Assembly (NCBI RefSeq): GCF_017744155.1
Contig: NZ_JAGHQT010000001.1
Location: 62,001-126,000, forward strand
DNA length: 64,000 bases
DNA from: Endozoicomonas sp. G2_1
Lineage (GTDB): Bacteria; Pseudomonadota; Gammaproteobacteria; Enterobacterales; Alteromonadaceae
Direction: 5' to 3'
Shown piece by piece: positions 1 through 8,583 of this stretch (position 1 is the first letter of the stretch; every line of letters begins with the position of its first letter). Below the pieces are notes generated by a model. It was given only the letters and a program-made list of their open reading frames with translations, searched no databases and was not told the origin of the DNA. Both the position numbers and the translations under genes were made by a program.

Positions 1-1
1 T

Positions 2-745
2 GCTAGCGCGGGCTACGGCAACCAAAACTGGCGTCAAGAAATTGAAAACGTTATTGAGAACCAACGCGTGTCGTTATTGGTTCAATCAATTCAACCTAAC
101 ACCCGCAACAGCAAGGTTTATGGTGAAGTACTAGCGCGTTTTCTCAATGCTAGCGACGAGTTACTGCCAACAGCGTCATTTATTGCCATGGCTGAAAAGC
201 TCGACAAAATCACTGCTATTGATCAGATTATCATCAGTAAAGCGATTAGCGAAATTAAGCAGAAAAACTTACAAGCCAACCACTTTGGTATTAATATCAG
301 CCCTCGCAGTATTCACGACCAACAATTTGTCATTTGGTTAGAGCGCAAACTGTTGCGTGAACCCGATATCGCACCGCATATTGTCTTTGAAATTACTGAG
401 TACGGTTTACAGCAAAACATCAAAACCAGTAAGCGCTTTATCGAAATGCTACACCGTGTTGGCGCTCGCCTAACGGTTGAAAGATTTGGTGTCGGCTTAA
501 CCTCGTTTAAATTCTTCCGCGACTTAAAGCCCGATTTTATAAAGATGGACAGCAGCTACACACGCGATATCGACGAAGACAAAAACAATCAATACTTTAT
601 TCGAGTGATGGTTGATTTAGCCCATAGGTTGAGTATTAGTGTGTTGGCTGAAAGTGTTGAAACGCTCGAAGAAAAGCATACGCTTGAGAAGTTATTCGTC
701 GATGGTTGCCAAGGTTTCTATATTGGTAAACCAAAGCCTATGTAA
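2..745 (+). CDS. C-terminal part of a degenerate EAL-domain protein (partial, 5' end outside window)
   Basis: The reading frame is open from base 2, so the gene begins outside the window; the internal GTG at 68 is not the start. The visible 247 residues form an EAL (cyclic-di-GMP phosphodiesterase family) domain. Catalytic positions are altered: the EAL signature reads EVL, the usual DDFG loop reads ERFGVG, and the AEGVE motif reads AESVE. The fold-defining FEITE, DFIKMD and GCQGFYIGKP motifs are kept. In the family such loss of metal-binding acids goes with c-di-GMP binding without hydrolysis (LapD-like receptors), so a sensor role is inferred. Upstream domains (GGDEF, membrane) cannot be seen. 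Confidence 0.85.
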   Translation, partial: ASAGYGNQNWRQEIENVIENQRVSLLVQSIQPNTRNSKVYGEVLARFLNASDELLPTASFIAMAEKLDKITAIDQIIISKAISEIKQKNLQANHFGINISPRSIHDQQFVIWLERKLLREPDIAPHIVFEITEYGLQQNIKTSKRFIEMLHRVGARLTVERFGVGLTSFKFFRDLKPDFIKMDSSYTRDIDEDKNNQYFIRVMVDLAHRLSISVLAESVETLEEKHTLEKLFVDGCQGFYIGKPKPM

Positions 746-771
746 CCGCTACACAGCCATAACAAGACATA

Positions 772-788
772 AAAACACAAAGGTGCTA
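772..788 (+). terminator. Left half of a terminator hairpin split by a MITE
   Basis: Bases 779-787 (AAAGGTGCT) are the exact reverse complement of 1061-1069 (AGCACCTTT), which is followed by a T-rich tract (1068-1079). If the inserted element and one TA copy are removed, the two halves become a compact stem of 9 bp with a short loop and a T tail, a classical rho-independent terminator for the EAL gene. That the halves once formed one terminator is an inference from this arrangement. Confidence 0.6.
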
Positions 789-1053
789 GGGCGTGTTGAT
801 CTTTCGAGATTAAATTTTGTTCTATCTAAACGCTTTCTGATCGCGGCGCTCGGGTTGTAGCATAGTCGTTCTATGTAAAAACCGAGCAACAATGAGCAGG
901 GAGCGTTTAGATGAACCCGCAGGGCAGCGCCTGTTTGGCTTTTCTACCGCGTTGTCGCAGGATTTGTGTAGAACAACTACACGACATCTGCTCCGCCTTG
1001 TATAAAAACCAAACAGACTGCTGCAAAAACAATCCTGAAAGATCAACACGCCC
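789..1053. mobile_element. 265-bp MITE-like element with 17-bp terminal inverted repeats and TA duplication
   Basis: The ends GGGCGTGTTGATCTTTC (789-805) and GAAAGATCAACACGCCC (1037-1053) are perfect inverted repeats, flanked on both sides by TA (787-788 and 1054-1055). TA target duplication is typical of IS630/Tc1-mariner transposition. Two internal arms fold on themselves: 824-834 pairs with 902-912, and 931-938 pairs with 1009-1016, with smaller hairpins inside (861-865/871-875 and 966-971/977-982). Short open frames within it have no coding character. It should be a non-autonomous element mobilised by a transposase encoded elsewhere. Confidence 0.8.
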
Positions 1054-1079
1054 TAATATCAGCACCTTTTTTATTTCTT
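1054..1079 (+). terminator. Right half of the MITE-split terminator with T tract
   Basis: AGCACCTTT at 1061-1069 complements 779-787 on the other side of the MITE and runs into a T-rich tail. The pairing partner is now about 270 bp away, so this half may no longer terminate efficiently unless the MITE itself folds into a cruciform and brings the arms together. Confidence 0.55.
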
Positions 1080-1148
1080 TCTCATACACCCATACATACT
1101 GTGCTGCGCAATCTTTACGCTAATAATAATTCCCGTACTGCTATCAGG

Positions 1149-1177
1149 TTGTTTATTGGTAAATAAAAACGGATAAT
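1149..1177 (+). promoter_or_regulatory. Candidate sigma-70 promoter for the rsx operon
   Basis: TTGTTT (1149-1154), a 17-bp spacer and GATAAT (1172-1177) lie 31 bp before the rsxA start. The -10 matches consensus at five of six positions and the -35 at three of six. No strong Shine-Dalgarno is seen before rsxA. Confidence 0.4.
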
Positions 1178-1208
1178 AACCGCTTGGGTAACATTGCAAG
1201 TGTGTTAA

Positions 1209-1787
1209 ATGACTGATTATTTACTGTTGTTAGTCGGTACTGTACTGGTTAACAATTTTGTTTTAGTAAAATTTTTGGGCTTATGTCCATTTATGGGGGT
1301 TTCGTCGCGCACGGAAACCGCTATTGGTATGTCGTTCGCGACCACCTTTGTTATGACTTTAGCGTCAGTGCTGAGTTATTTAGTCAATAATTATTTACTT
1401 GCACCGTTTGGTTTAGAATATTTAACCACCATGGCCTTTATTCTAGTGATCGCCGTGGTAGTGCAATTCACTGAAATGGTGGTTCACAAAACCAGTGCTA
1501 ATCTCTACCGTTTGCTTGGTATTTTCCTGCCATTAATTACTACCAATTGCGCAGTGTTAGGGGTAGCACTACTTAACATTTACGAACAGCACAGTTTTTT
1601 TGAGTCGGTTATTTATGGTTTTGGCGCAGCTGCTGGTTTTTCACTTGTCTTAATCATGTTTTCCGCCATGCGCGAAAAACTCGCCAATGCCGATGTACCA
1701 ACACCATTTAAAGGCTCAGCGATTGCGATGATCACCGCAGGTTTAATGTCACTGGCATTTATGGGCTTTACTGGGCTGGTAAAATGA
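1209..1787 (+). CDS. rsxA: Rnf electron transport complex subunit A
   Basis: RsxA/RnfA is an integral inner-membrane subunit of the Rnf complex, which moves electrons between NADH and ferredoxin-level carriers coupled to ion transport; in E. coli the Rsx version reduces the SoxR sensor. The 192-residue length matches the family (about 193). Six hydrophobic segments are evident, with the hallmark [11 protein letters not shown] near residue 25 and the [12 protein letters not shown] segment near 107-118, both also present in the paralogous RsxE. The stop overlaps the rsxB start by 4 bases (ATGA), so translation is probably coupled. First gene of the rsxABCDGE-nth operon. Confidence 0.97.
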   Translation: MTDYLLLLVGTVLVNNFVLVKFLGLCPFMGVSSRTETAIGMSFATTFVMTLASVLSYLVNNYLLAPFGLEYLTTMAFILVIAVVVQFTEMVVHKTSANLYRLLGIFLPLITTNCAVLGVALLNIYEQHSFFESVIYGFGAAAGFSLVLIMFSAMREKLANADVPTPFKGSAIAMITAGLMSLAFMGFTGLVK

Positions 1788-2338
1788 ACCTAATTATCGC
1801 AATTTTAGTATTAGGGATTATTGCCCTATTGTTTGGTGCCCTGCTTGGCTTTGCCTCAGTCAAGTTCAAAGTGGAAGGCGACCCGTTAGTAGAACAACTC
1901 GATGCACTATTGCCACAAACTCAATGTGGTCAATGTGGTTACCCCGGTTGTAAACCCTACGCCGAAGCTATGGCAAATGGCGAAGCTATTAATAAATGTG
2001 CGCCGGGTGGCGACGATACCATCAAGAAAATTGCCGATCTGATGGGCGTAGAGCCTGAACCGATGGACGGCAGCCATGAACAAGACAATACGCCAAAAGT
2101 CGCCTTTATTGTTGAAGAAGACTGTATTGGCTGTACTAAGTGTATTCAGGCCTGCCCTGTTGATGCCATCATTGGTGCTGCCAAGCAAATGCACACAATT
2201 ATTAGTGATGAGTGCACAGGTTGCGATTTGTGTGTCGCACCTTGCCCTGTCGATTGTATTAAGATGTTACCAATCGCTCAAACAACCCACAATTGGCAGT
2301 GGGATCTCGATAGCATCGCCATCACTCAAATAGATTAG
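1784..2338 (+). CDS. rsxB: Rnf electron transport complex iron-sulfur subunit B
   Basis: RsxB carries the iron-sulfur clusters that pass electrons through the complex. An N-terminal membrane anchor (residues about 4-26) is followed by a 4Fe-4S binding domain with CGQCGYPGC, then two ferredoxin-type motifs, [12 protein letters not shown] and [12 protein letters not shown]. Length 184 residues is normal. The ATG sits inside the end of rsxA and rsxC follows 34 bp downstream. Confidence 0.97.
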   Translation: MNLIIAILVLGIIALLFGALLGFASVKFKVEGDPLVEQLDALLPQTQCGQCGYPGCKPYAEAMANGEAINKCAPGGDDTIKKIADLMGVEPEPMDGSHEQDNTPKVAFIVEEDCIGCTKCIQACPVDAIIGAAKQMHTIISDECTGCDLCVAPCPVDCIKMLPIAQTTHNWQWDLDSIAITQID

Positions 2339-2372
2339 CTCAAATAAATTAGTCAGCGGAATAAGTAAAACT

Positions 2373-5231
2373 GTGGAAAATATTTTATCGAGAATTGAAC
2401 GCGGCCAATTTTGGCAATTCCACGGCGGTATTCACCCGCCGGGGCAAAAATTCCTGACCACGGATAAACCTATTCGACCATTGACCTTACCTGAACAGTT
2501 GGTTATCCCGCTTCAGCAGCACATAGGCCAAGCGGGTGAACTACTGGTAAAAACGGGCGATCACGTCCTCAAAGGTCAGGCGCTTACCCGCAGCCTACAC
2601 CCGATGGCGGTGCCTATTCACGCACCAACAAGTGGCACAGTACTCGCGGTAAAACCCGCGACCATTGCTCACCCATCAAACATGCAAGAGCTGTGTTTAT
2701 TTTTACAGCCAGATGGCGAAGACTCTTGGCGTGAACGCCACATTTGCCCTGATTTTTATCAATTATCACGAGAGCAAATCGTCAGTAAAATTGCCAATGC
2801 TGGCATTGCTGGTATGGGCGGCGCAGGTTTCCCAACCAGCATCAAAGTCAATACAAAACCGGCAATCGATTTTCTAATCATCAACGCTGCCGAATGTGAA
2901 CCATACATTACCGCTGACGATTTATTGATGCGCGAGCACAGCGCCACCATTGTCGATGGCATCAAGATTCTCGACCACCTGCTTTTGCCTGAAGTCATCC
3001 TGATTGGTATTGAAGACAACAAGCCAGAAGCAATTAAAGCGCTACAACAAGCAACTGAGCACTTAGACAAAGTCAAAGTTTGTGTTGTCCCAACCATTTA
3101 TCCAATGGGCGGTGAAAAACAGCTAATCAAAGCACTCACAGGTAAAGAAGTCCCCAGCGGCGGCTTACCCAGCCAACTTGGTGTGGTTATGCAAAACGTT
3201 GCTACTTGTTTCGCCATTGCAGAAGCAGTAATTAACGATATTCCTCTGCTGCGCCGAGTGGTTACCGTTACTGGTCAAGCCCTTAATAAACCGCAAAATT
3301 TATGGGCGCTACTTGGTACTCCCGTTGCTTTTTTGTTGGAGCAATGCGGTTATCAAGCTAGCGATAAAAAGCATTTGATTATGGGCGGTCCAATGATGGG
3401 CTTTAGCTTAGCAACCGACCAAGTGCCAATCGTTAAAACCACCAACTGTATTTTAGCGCCGAGTGAAAAAGAAATACCGGCGGACAGCAAAGAAGTTGAG
3501 TGTATTCGCTGTGGCCAGTGCGCCGAAGTATGTCCAAGCCAATTATTGCCGCAAGAGCTGCAATGGAGCGCAAAGGCAAAAGACTACGATCAACTAAAAG
3601 CACTCAACTTGTTCGACTGTATCGACTGCGGCGCCTGTGCTTATGTCTGTCCAAGCCAAATACCACTAGTGCAGTATTATCGGGTTGCCAAAGCAGAAAT
3701 CAGGCAACAACAACTGCAAGATATTAAAGCAGAAAAAGCAAAATCACGGTTTGAAGCCCGCAAAGCACGCCTAGAGCGCGAGAAAAAGATTCGAGAAGAA
3801 AAACAACGTGCCGCTGCAGAAGCAAGGCGTGCCAAAATGAACGCCAATACGGCGGAAGGCGCTAATGCTAAATCAGCAGTAGCAGCTGCGCTTGCCCGTG
3901 TTAAAGCGAAAAAAGCGCAACCACAAACAGCACAAAACGCTGCTCCTGCTAACAACAGCCTTGAGCCAAATAACAGCCTTGAGCAAAACAGTAGCCCAGA
4001 GCAACAAAACAACAATATTCAAGCAAGCGATCAAAAGAGTCAAGTGGCCGCCGCCATTGCTCGAGCGAAAGCGAAAAAGCTTGCCGCCCAGTCAAGTAAC
4101 ACACAACCTGATAACAAACAGGCAAATGATGCTGAACCTGCTCAAGCGACAAATACACAAACCGGCGTAGACAAAGCAGCCGACAAAAAAGCGCAAGTAG
4201 CCGAAGCTATCGCCCGAGCCAAGGCGAAAAAGCTTGCTGCGCAAGAAAAGCAGCAGCACGCTCAGCCAGCAGCAGCCCCCTCACAGACAGCTAAGCCGAC
4301 AAAAACGCCAGCAAGTAGCAGTGGTGGTGAAACTCAGCAACAAGTAGAAATCGATACTAGTGAAGTAAGTGACAAAAAAGCCAAAGTTGCTGCAGCTATT
4401 GCCAAGGCAAAAGCAAAAAAACTTGCGGCGAATGCTGAACAAGCACCAGTACAAAGTGACGCTGGACAAAAAACGCCAGCAATAACACCTACTGATGCTA
4501 ACAATGACAAGAAAGCCAAAGTCGCTGCTGCCATCGCTAAAGCAAAGGCAAAAAAAGCCAATGCCCGTTTAGCTGCTGAACCAGAGCAGGCGCAAAAAGC
4601 AACTGTTGACGATGTTGAAAGCCAATCACAGATAAGCGATGCAACAAATGCTCAAACAAACAGTTCGCCGCAGCAACAACCAGCAATTGCGCCAACTGAT
4701 GCCAATAATGACAAAAAGGCAAAAGTTGCCGCAGCTATCGCCAAGGCCAAAGCCAAGCAAGCTGCTAAGAAGAACAACAGCCTTGAGCCTAATATAAGCC
4801 CTGAGCCAGAAAACAGCCCTGAGCAAAACAACAGTCCCGAGCAAGAAAAATCTCCTAAACCTGATGCAGTCGAAAACGCTAGCTCAGCGGTTAACGGTGA
4901 TCAAGGTACAACGAAAGATTCAACATCGGTAGCTACTAACTCGACGGCTGATGACAAAAAAGCCCGTATTGCGGCAGCGGTTGCCAAAGCTAAGGCTAAA
5001 AAGTTAGCCGCTAATAACGGTACTGCAACAACAATTAACACTGACATTAGTGCAGCAGATGCCTCTGACAGTGTTAAACAAGTAGCGCCGACCGTTAACG
5101 CAGAGCCTACAGGTGAGATAGCATCCACTGATAGCGCAACTGCCGGTGACGATAAAAAAGCGCGAATTGCCGCAGCTATTGCAAAAGCCAAAGCAAAAAA
5201 GCAAGCGCGTGCGGAGCAAACAACTGATTGA
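2373..5231 (+). CDS. rsxC: Rnf electron transport complex subunit C with a long repeat-rich tail
   Basis: RsxC is the NADH-oxidising, FMN- and Fe-S-containing peripheral subunit. GTG start at 2373. The core (about residues 1-440) has the GGIHPP start region, the nucleotide-binding GMGGAGFPTSIK segment and two ferredoxin motifs, CIRCGQCAEVCP (from residue 377) and CIDCGACAYVCP (from 416). From about 440 onward there is a charged helix, then eight imperfect copies of a KKAKVAAAIAKAKAKK-type unit separated by Gln/Asn/Pro/Thr-rich linkers, reaching 952 residues against roughly 740 in E. coli. Two linkers contain NSLEQ/NSPEQ runs encoded by a DNA repeat also found elsewhere in the window. The core is certain; the tail's role is unknown. 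Confidence 0.97.
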   Translation: MENILSRIERGQFWQFHGGIHPPGQKFLTTDKPIRPLTLPEQLVIPLQQHIGQAGELLVKTGDHVLKGQALTRSLHPMAVPIHAPTSGTVLAVKPATIAHPSNMQELCLFLQPDGEDSWRERHICPDFYQLSREQIVSKIANAGIAGMGGAGFPTSIKVNTKPAIDFLIINAAECEPYITADDLLMREHSATIVDGIKILDHLLLPEVILIGIEDNKPEAIKALQQATEHLDKVKVCVVPTIYPMGGEKQLIKALTGKEVPSGGLPSQLGVVMQNVATCFAIAEAVINDIPLLRRVVTVTGQALNKPQNLWALLGTPVAFLLEQCGYQASDKKHLIMGGPMMGFSLATDQVPIVKTTNCILAPSEKEIPADSKEVECIRCGQCAEVCPSQLLPQELQWSAKAKDYDQLKALNLFDCIDCGACAYVCPSQIPLVQYYRVAKAEIRQQQLQDIKAEKAKSRFEARKARLEREKKIREEKQRAAAEARRAKMNANTAEGANAKSAVAAALARVKAKKAQPQTAQNAAPANNSLEPNNSLEQNSSPEQQNNNIQASDQKSQVAAAIARAKAKKLAAQSSNTQPDNKQANDAEPAQATNTQTGVDKAADKKAQVAEAIARAKAKKLAAQEKQQHAQPAAAPSQTAKPTKTPASSSGGETQQQVEIDTSEVSDKKAKVAAAIAKAKAKKLAANAEQAPVQSDAGQKTPAITPTDANNDKKAKVAAAIAKAKAKKANARLAAEPEQAQKATVDDVESQSQISDATNAQTNSSPQQQPAIAPTDANNDKKAKVAAAIAKAKAKQAAKKNNSLEPNISPEPENSPEQNNSPEQEKSPKPDAVENASSAVNGDQGTTKDSTSVATNSTADDKKARIAAAVAKAKAKKLAANNGTATTINTDISAADASDSVKQVAPTVNAEPTGEIASTDSATAGDDKKARIAAAIAKAKAKKQARAEQTTD
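3952..4010 (+). repeat. Dispersed AACAGCCTTGAGCA-type repeat, copy cluster 1 (in rsxC)
   Basis: Consecutive 15-base units of the form AACAGCCTTGAGCMA, read in frame as NSLEP, NSLEQ and SSPEQ. The same DNA unit recurs at about 4774-4850, 6349-6402 and, inverted, at 53938-53987. Confidence 0.75.
4774..4850 (+). repeat. Dispersed AACAGCCTTGAGCA-type repeat, copy cluster 2 (in rsxC)
   Basis: Five or so degenerate 15-base units, read as NSLEP, ISPEP, NSPEQ, NSPEQ and KSPKP. They are in the same reading frame as cluster 1 but more diverged (CCCTGAGC and CCCGAGC variants). Confidence 0.7.
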
Positions 5232-5299
5232 ACGAGTACTTAATCAGCCAACGTAACAACAAAGACAAACAAACGAATAACACTAGAGTTCAATAAAAT

Positions 5300-6361
5300 A
5301 TGGCATTTTGGATTGCAAGTTCGCCTCACAACCACACGCAAAATCAAACATCAAAATTGATGCGTTTGGTGATATACGCGACCATTCCCGGGATTTTTGC
5401 CCAGTGGTACTTTTTTGGTTGGGGCAACTTAATTCACATTGGTTTAGCGGTTGCTACCGCTTTAGTCGCTGAGTTTTTTGTTTTATCACTACGCGAACAA
5501 CCGATTAGCAAACAGCTTTTTGACGGCAGTGCGATATTGACCGCTGTGCTATTAGGTATTTGTTTACCTGCGCTCGCGCCTTGGTGGATAACCGTGCTTG
5601 GCAGCTTATTCGCTATTGCCATCGTCAAGCAGCTCTACGGTGGCTTAGGTCATAACCCTTTTAACCCAGCGATGGCTGCTTACGTGATGTTACTGGTGTC
5701 ATTTCCGGTGCAAATGACCAGTTGGCAGCCACCGTTAAGCCTAATGTCAGTCGAACTCGACTTTCTCAACACCCTGACCACGATTTTAACCGGCTTTACT
5801 TCTGAAGGTTATTCGGTTGAACAATTGAGAACACATATCGACGGCTACACCATGGCAACACCACTCGATAGCCTTAAAAATGATATTGGACAAGGACTTA
5901 CCGTTGCTGAAAGCATTACTAAACCAGTATTTGGTCAACATTTTTCACTCGGTTGGGAATGGGTTAATGCCGGCTTTTTACTCGGCGGTTTGTTCCTACT
6001 GGCACGCAAGGCAATTCCGCTAGCAACACCGCTCAGTTTCTTAGCAAGTATTTTGGTTTGCTCATTTATTGCCTATAGCATTAACCCTGACGGCAATGCC
6101 TCAACCATGTTTCACTGGTTATCTGGCGCGACGATGCTCGGGGCATTCTTTATTTTGACGGATCCAGTTTCAGGTGCCACCAGTACCAAAGGTCGAATCG
6201 TTTTTGGTGCATTAGCGGGCTTTTTAGTTTTTATTATCCGTAAATTTGGTGGTTACCCAGATGCTGTCGCCTTTGCGGTATTACTCTGTAATATGGCAGC
6301 ACCATTAATTGACCAGTACACAAGACCGAGAACATACGGCCATAGTGTTAAACAGCCTTGA
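5300..6361 (+). CDS. rsxD: Rnf electron transport complex subunit D
   Basis: RsxD/RnfD is a membrane subunit with covalently bound FMN. The 353-residue protein has about ten hydrophobic helices. The GHNPFNPAM motif lies near residues 115-123, and the flavinylation-type sequence FILTDPVSGATST near 279-291 holds the threonine expected to carry FMN added by ApbE. The last codons and the TGA stop lie inside a dispersed short repeat (aaa cag cct tga), so the natural C-terminus may have been changed slightly by that repeat. rsxG follows after 64 bp. Confidence 0.96.
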   Translation: MAFWIASSPHNHTQNQTSKLMRLVIYATIPGIFAQWYFFGWGNLIHIGLAVATALVAEFFVLSLREQPISKQLFDGSAILTAVLLGICLPALAPWWITVLGSLFAIAIVKQLYGGLGHNPFNPAMAAYVMLLVSFPVQMTSWQPPLSLMSVELDFLNTLTTILTGFTSEGYSVEQLRTHIDGYTMATPLDSLKNDIGQGLTVAESITKPVFGQHFSLGWEWVNAGFLLGGLFLLARKAIPLATPLSFLASILVCSFIAYSINPDGNASTMFHWLSGATMLGAFFILTDPVSGATSTKGRIVFGALAGFLVFIIRKFGGYPDAVAFAVLLCNMAAPLIDQYTRPRTYGHSVKQP

Positions 6362-6402
6362 GCAATTTGAAACAGCCTTGAGCAGAAAACAGCCATAAGC
6401 AA
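6349..6402 (+). repeat. Dispersed AACAGCCTTGAGCA-type repeat, copy cluster 3 (rsxD-rsxG junction)
   Basis: Two perfect AAACAGCCTTGAGCA units (6349-6363 and 6369-6383) and a degenerate third (AAACAGCCATAAGCA, from 6387). The first supplies the rsxD stop codon; the rest is non-coding. The unit equals that found in frame inside rsxC and the TPR gene at 52376-55696. Confidence 0.8.
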
Positions 6403-6425
6403 AAAGTGACGAGAACATAAATACA

Positions 6426-7058
6426 ATGCGCAAAGCAATTGAAAAAAACGCACGAATTTTAGCCTTATTTGCCATCGCATGTACAGCGACAGTTGGTTTG
6501 GTCAATGAACTAACCAAAGGAAAAATTGCGCGCCAAGAGCAAGCACAGCTGCTTAAAACGCTACACGATATTATTGATCCCGAAATTGTTAACAACGATT
6601 TGTATCAAAGCTGCCTATTAGTCACCGACGAACTACTGGGCAACAATGAGCCCCATACGGTTTACCTAGCGAAACACGACGAAAAACCAGTGGCGGCAGC
6701 AATTACCACCACCGCGCCGGATGGATACAGCGGTAACATAGAGTTGATTGTCGCACTAAACTACGACGGCACAGTCAGCGGTGTTCGAACACTTAAACAC
6801 CAAGAAACACCCGGCTTAGGCGATAAAGTTGAAATTAAAAAAAGCGATTGGATTACCAGCTTTACCGATAAACTCGTGACCGCAGATAATCAACATCAAT
6901 GGGCAGTTAGCAAAGACGGCGGTATGTTTGACCAGTTTACTGGCGCAACCATTACACCAAGAGCCGTAGTTAAGGCCGTGAAAAACACTGCATTGTATTT
7001 TCAACAGCACAAAGCTGAATTATTTAGCCGCACCGACAGTTGCCGAGAAAACCTATGA
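6426..7058 (+). CDS. rsxG: Rnf electron transport complex subunit G
   Basis: RsxG is a single-span inner-membrane protein with a periplasmic FMN-binding domain. A hydrophobic helix lies at about residues 10-27. The flavinylation motif is in the segment [14 protein letters not shown] near residues 167-180, where the second Thr of GATIT is the expected FMN attachment site. Length 210 matches E. coli RsxG (206). The stop overlaps the rsxE start (ATGA at 7055-7058). Confidence 0.96.
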   Translation: MRKAIEKNARILALFAIACTATVGLVNELTKGKIARQEQAQLLKTLHDIIDPEIVNNDLYQSCLLVTDELLGNNEPHTVYLAKHDEKPVAAAITTTAPDGYSGNIELIVALNYDGTVSGVRTLKHQETPGLGDKVEIKKSDWITSFTDKLVTADNQHQWAVSKDGGMFDQFTGATITPRAVVKAVKNTALYFQQHKAELFSRTDSCRENL

Positions 7059-7834
7059 CACAAGAAGTAGCAACACCAGAATTAGCCGACAGTGAACCAG
7101 CTGATAACGAGCTTCAAGCTCAGCGAGCTGCACTAAAGTCTGAGTATAAAGAATTGGCTTGGCAAGGTTTGTGGAAGAACAACCCGGGCTTAGTTCAATT
7201 ACTTGGTTTATGCCCGCTGTTAGCGGTCACTGCCACCGTTACTAACGCATTGGGATTGGGGCTGGCGACTTTGTTGGTACTGATTGGTTCTAACGCGACC
7301 GTATCTTTGATCAGACACTGGGTGCCGAAAGAGATTCGCATTCCTATTTTCGTATTAATCATCGCCGCATTTGTGACTTGTGTGCAATTGCTAATGAATG
7401 CCTTTACTTATGGCTTATATCAAGCGCTGGGGATTTTCCTGCCATTAATTGTCACCAACTGTGCCATTATTGGTCGCGCAGAGGCTTATGCATCAAAAAA
7501 TCCACTGGCACAAGCGAGTTTTGACGGTTTAATGATGGGCATCGGTTTTATGCTAATACTCGTTGTCTTGGGGGCTATTCGTGAGGTACTTGGTCAAGGT
7601 ACTTTGTTTGATGGTATTGAGTTATTGCTTGGCGACTGGGCGAGCGGCTTACGAATTCAAGTGCTCAATCTAGACAATCAGTTTTTGTTGGCAATACTAC
7701 CGCCCGGCGCGTTTATTGCGATGGGCTTTTTAATCGCAATTAAAAATGCCATTGACAGCAAAATAGCAGAGCGCCAGCCTAAACCTGAAGAAAAAGCCAT
7801 TGAGCGTGTCAGAGTGAACTTCGACGCCTCCTAA
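7055..7834 (+). CDS. rsxE: Rnf electron transport complex subunit E
   Basis: RsxE is the membrane subunit paralogous to RsxA, shown by [16 protein letters not shown] and [18 protein letters not shown] choose the ATG at 7055, which overlaps the rsxG stop (ATGA), over the TTG at 7040. The protein is then 259 residues, longer than the usual 230 or so because of a polar, acidic N-terminal extension of about 30 residues before the conserved [12 protein letters not shown]. Six hydrophobic segments follow. Confidence 0.96.
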   Translation: MTQEVATPELADSEPADNELQAQRAALKSEYKELAWQGLWKNNPGLVQLLGLCPLLAVTATVTNALGLGLATLLVLIGSNATVSLIRHWVPKEIRIPIFVLIIAAFVTCVQLLMNAFTYGLYQALGIFLPLIVTNCAIIGRAEAYASKNPLAQASFDGLMMGIGFMLILVVLGAIREVLGQGTLFDGIELLLGDWASGLRIQVLNLDNQFLLAILPPGAFIAMGFLIAIKNAIDSKIAERQPKPEEKAIERVRVNFDAS

Positions 7835-7881
7835 GAAAACTAAAGCCAACGAGATAACTGACCCAAGATAGATACATCAAG

Positions 7882-8571
7882 ATGAATGAACTCAGCAAAC
7901 CGATTTCTAAAAAAGAAAAAGTTCAGGCGATAATCGATATTCTGGACGAGTTGTACCCCGAAGTTCCTATTCCGCTAGATCACAAAGATCCTTACACCCT
8001 GCTCGTTGCCGTTTTGTTGTCAGCCCAGTGCACTGATGAGCGGGTAAACCAAATTACTCCTAAGCTTTTTGCCCGCGCCGACAATCCCTTTGATATGGTG
8101 TTACTGAGCATCGATGAAATTAAAGAAATCATTCGGCCCTGTGGCTTATCGCCGATGAAGTCGAAAGGCATTTGGCACCTGTCTGACATGATTATCAAAC
8201 AGCACGGCGGTGAAGTGCCGCAAGACTTTGAAGCGCTGGAAGCGATGCCAGGCGTTGGCCACAAAACAGCATCGGTAGTGATGGCACAAGCCTTTGGCGT
8301 ACCAGCATTTCCAGTGGATACTCACATCCACCGCCTGATGTATCGCTGGGGCTTGTCAAATGGCAAAAGTGTTGAGCAAACCGAAAAAGACGGTAAGCGC
8401 CTGTTTCCAAGAGAAAAGTGGAACGACCTTCACTTACAAATTATCTATTACGGCCGCGAGTACTGCCCCGCCCGTGGGTTTTCGCTAGATAAATGTATTA
8501 TCACGCAAAAATTTGGTCGTAAAAGCTTTATTAATCAAGTATTAAAAGAACAGAGCAAAAAGAAAAAATAG
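7882..8571 (+). CDS. nth: Endonuclease III-like DNA glycosylase lacking the iron-sulfur cluster cysteines
   Basis: Base-excision repair glycosylase/AP lyase for oxidised pyrimidines. The helix-hairpin-helix MPGVGHKTASVV holds the catalytic lysine (residue 128) and VDTHIHRL the catalytic aspartate (146). The C-terminal C-X6-C-X2-C-X5-C cluster motif of E. coli Nth is absent: only Cys195 and Cys205 remain. It sits at the usual end of the rsx operon, but from memory its sequence (PLDHKDPYTLLVAVLLSAQC, FPVDTHIHRLMYRW, YGREYCPARG) resembles the Bacteroidetes Nth type more than the gammaproteobacterial one. A replacement by horizontal transfer is an inference. Confidence 0.9.
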   Translation: MNELSKPISKKEKVQAIIDILDELYPEVPIPLDHKDPYTLLVAVLLSAQCTDERVNQITPKLFARADNPFDMVLLSIDEIKEIIRPCGLSPMKSKGIWHLSDMIIKQHGGEVPQDFEALEAMPGVGHKTASVVMAQAFGVPAFPVDTHIHRLMYRWGLSNGKSVEQTEKDGKRLFPREKWNDLHLQIIYYGREYCPARGFSLDKCIITQKFGRKSFINQVLKEQSKKKK

Positions 8572-8583
8572 CTGGATTTAACA

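Larger units (their letters stand above)
3841..5226 (+). repeat. Ala/Lys coding repeats in the rsxC tail
   Basis: Eight imperfect units encoding the pattern (D)KKA(K/R)(V/I)AAAIAKAKAKK occur across this stretch, each followed by a variable linker. The units are similar in protein sequence but diverged in codons, which points to selection on the amphipathic basic helix rather than very recent DNA duplication. Similar tails are known for gammaproteobacterial RsxC. Confidence 0.85.

Noticed and set aside
822-1123. Open frames inside the MITE on both strands
   Set aside because: They lie across palindromic arms, lack ribosome sites and have no protein-like composition; the DNA is explained by the element's inverted repeats.
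3677-5219. Long minus-strand frames opposite rsxC
   Set aside because: They mirror the Ala/Lys-rich coding repeats, which produce stop-poor antisense frames; no start signals or known motifs.
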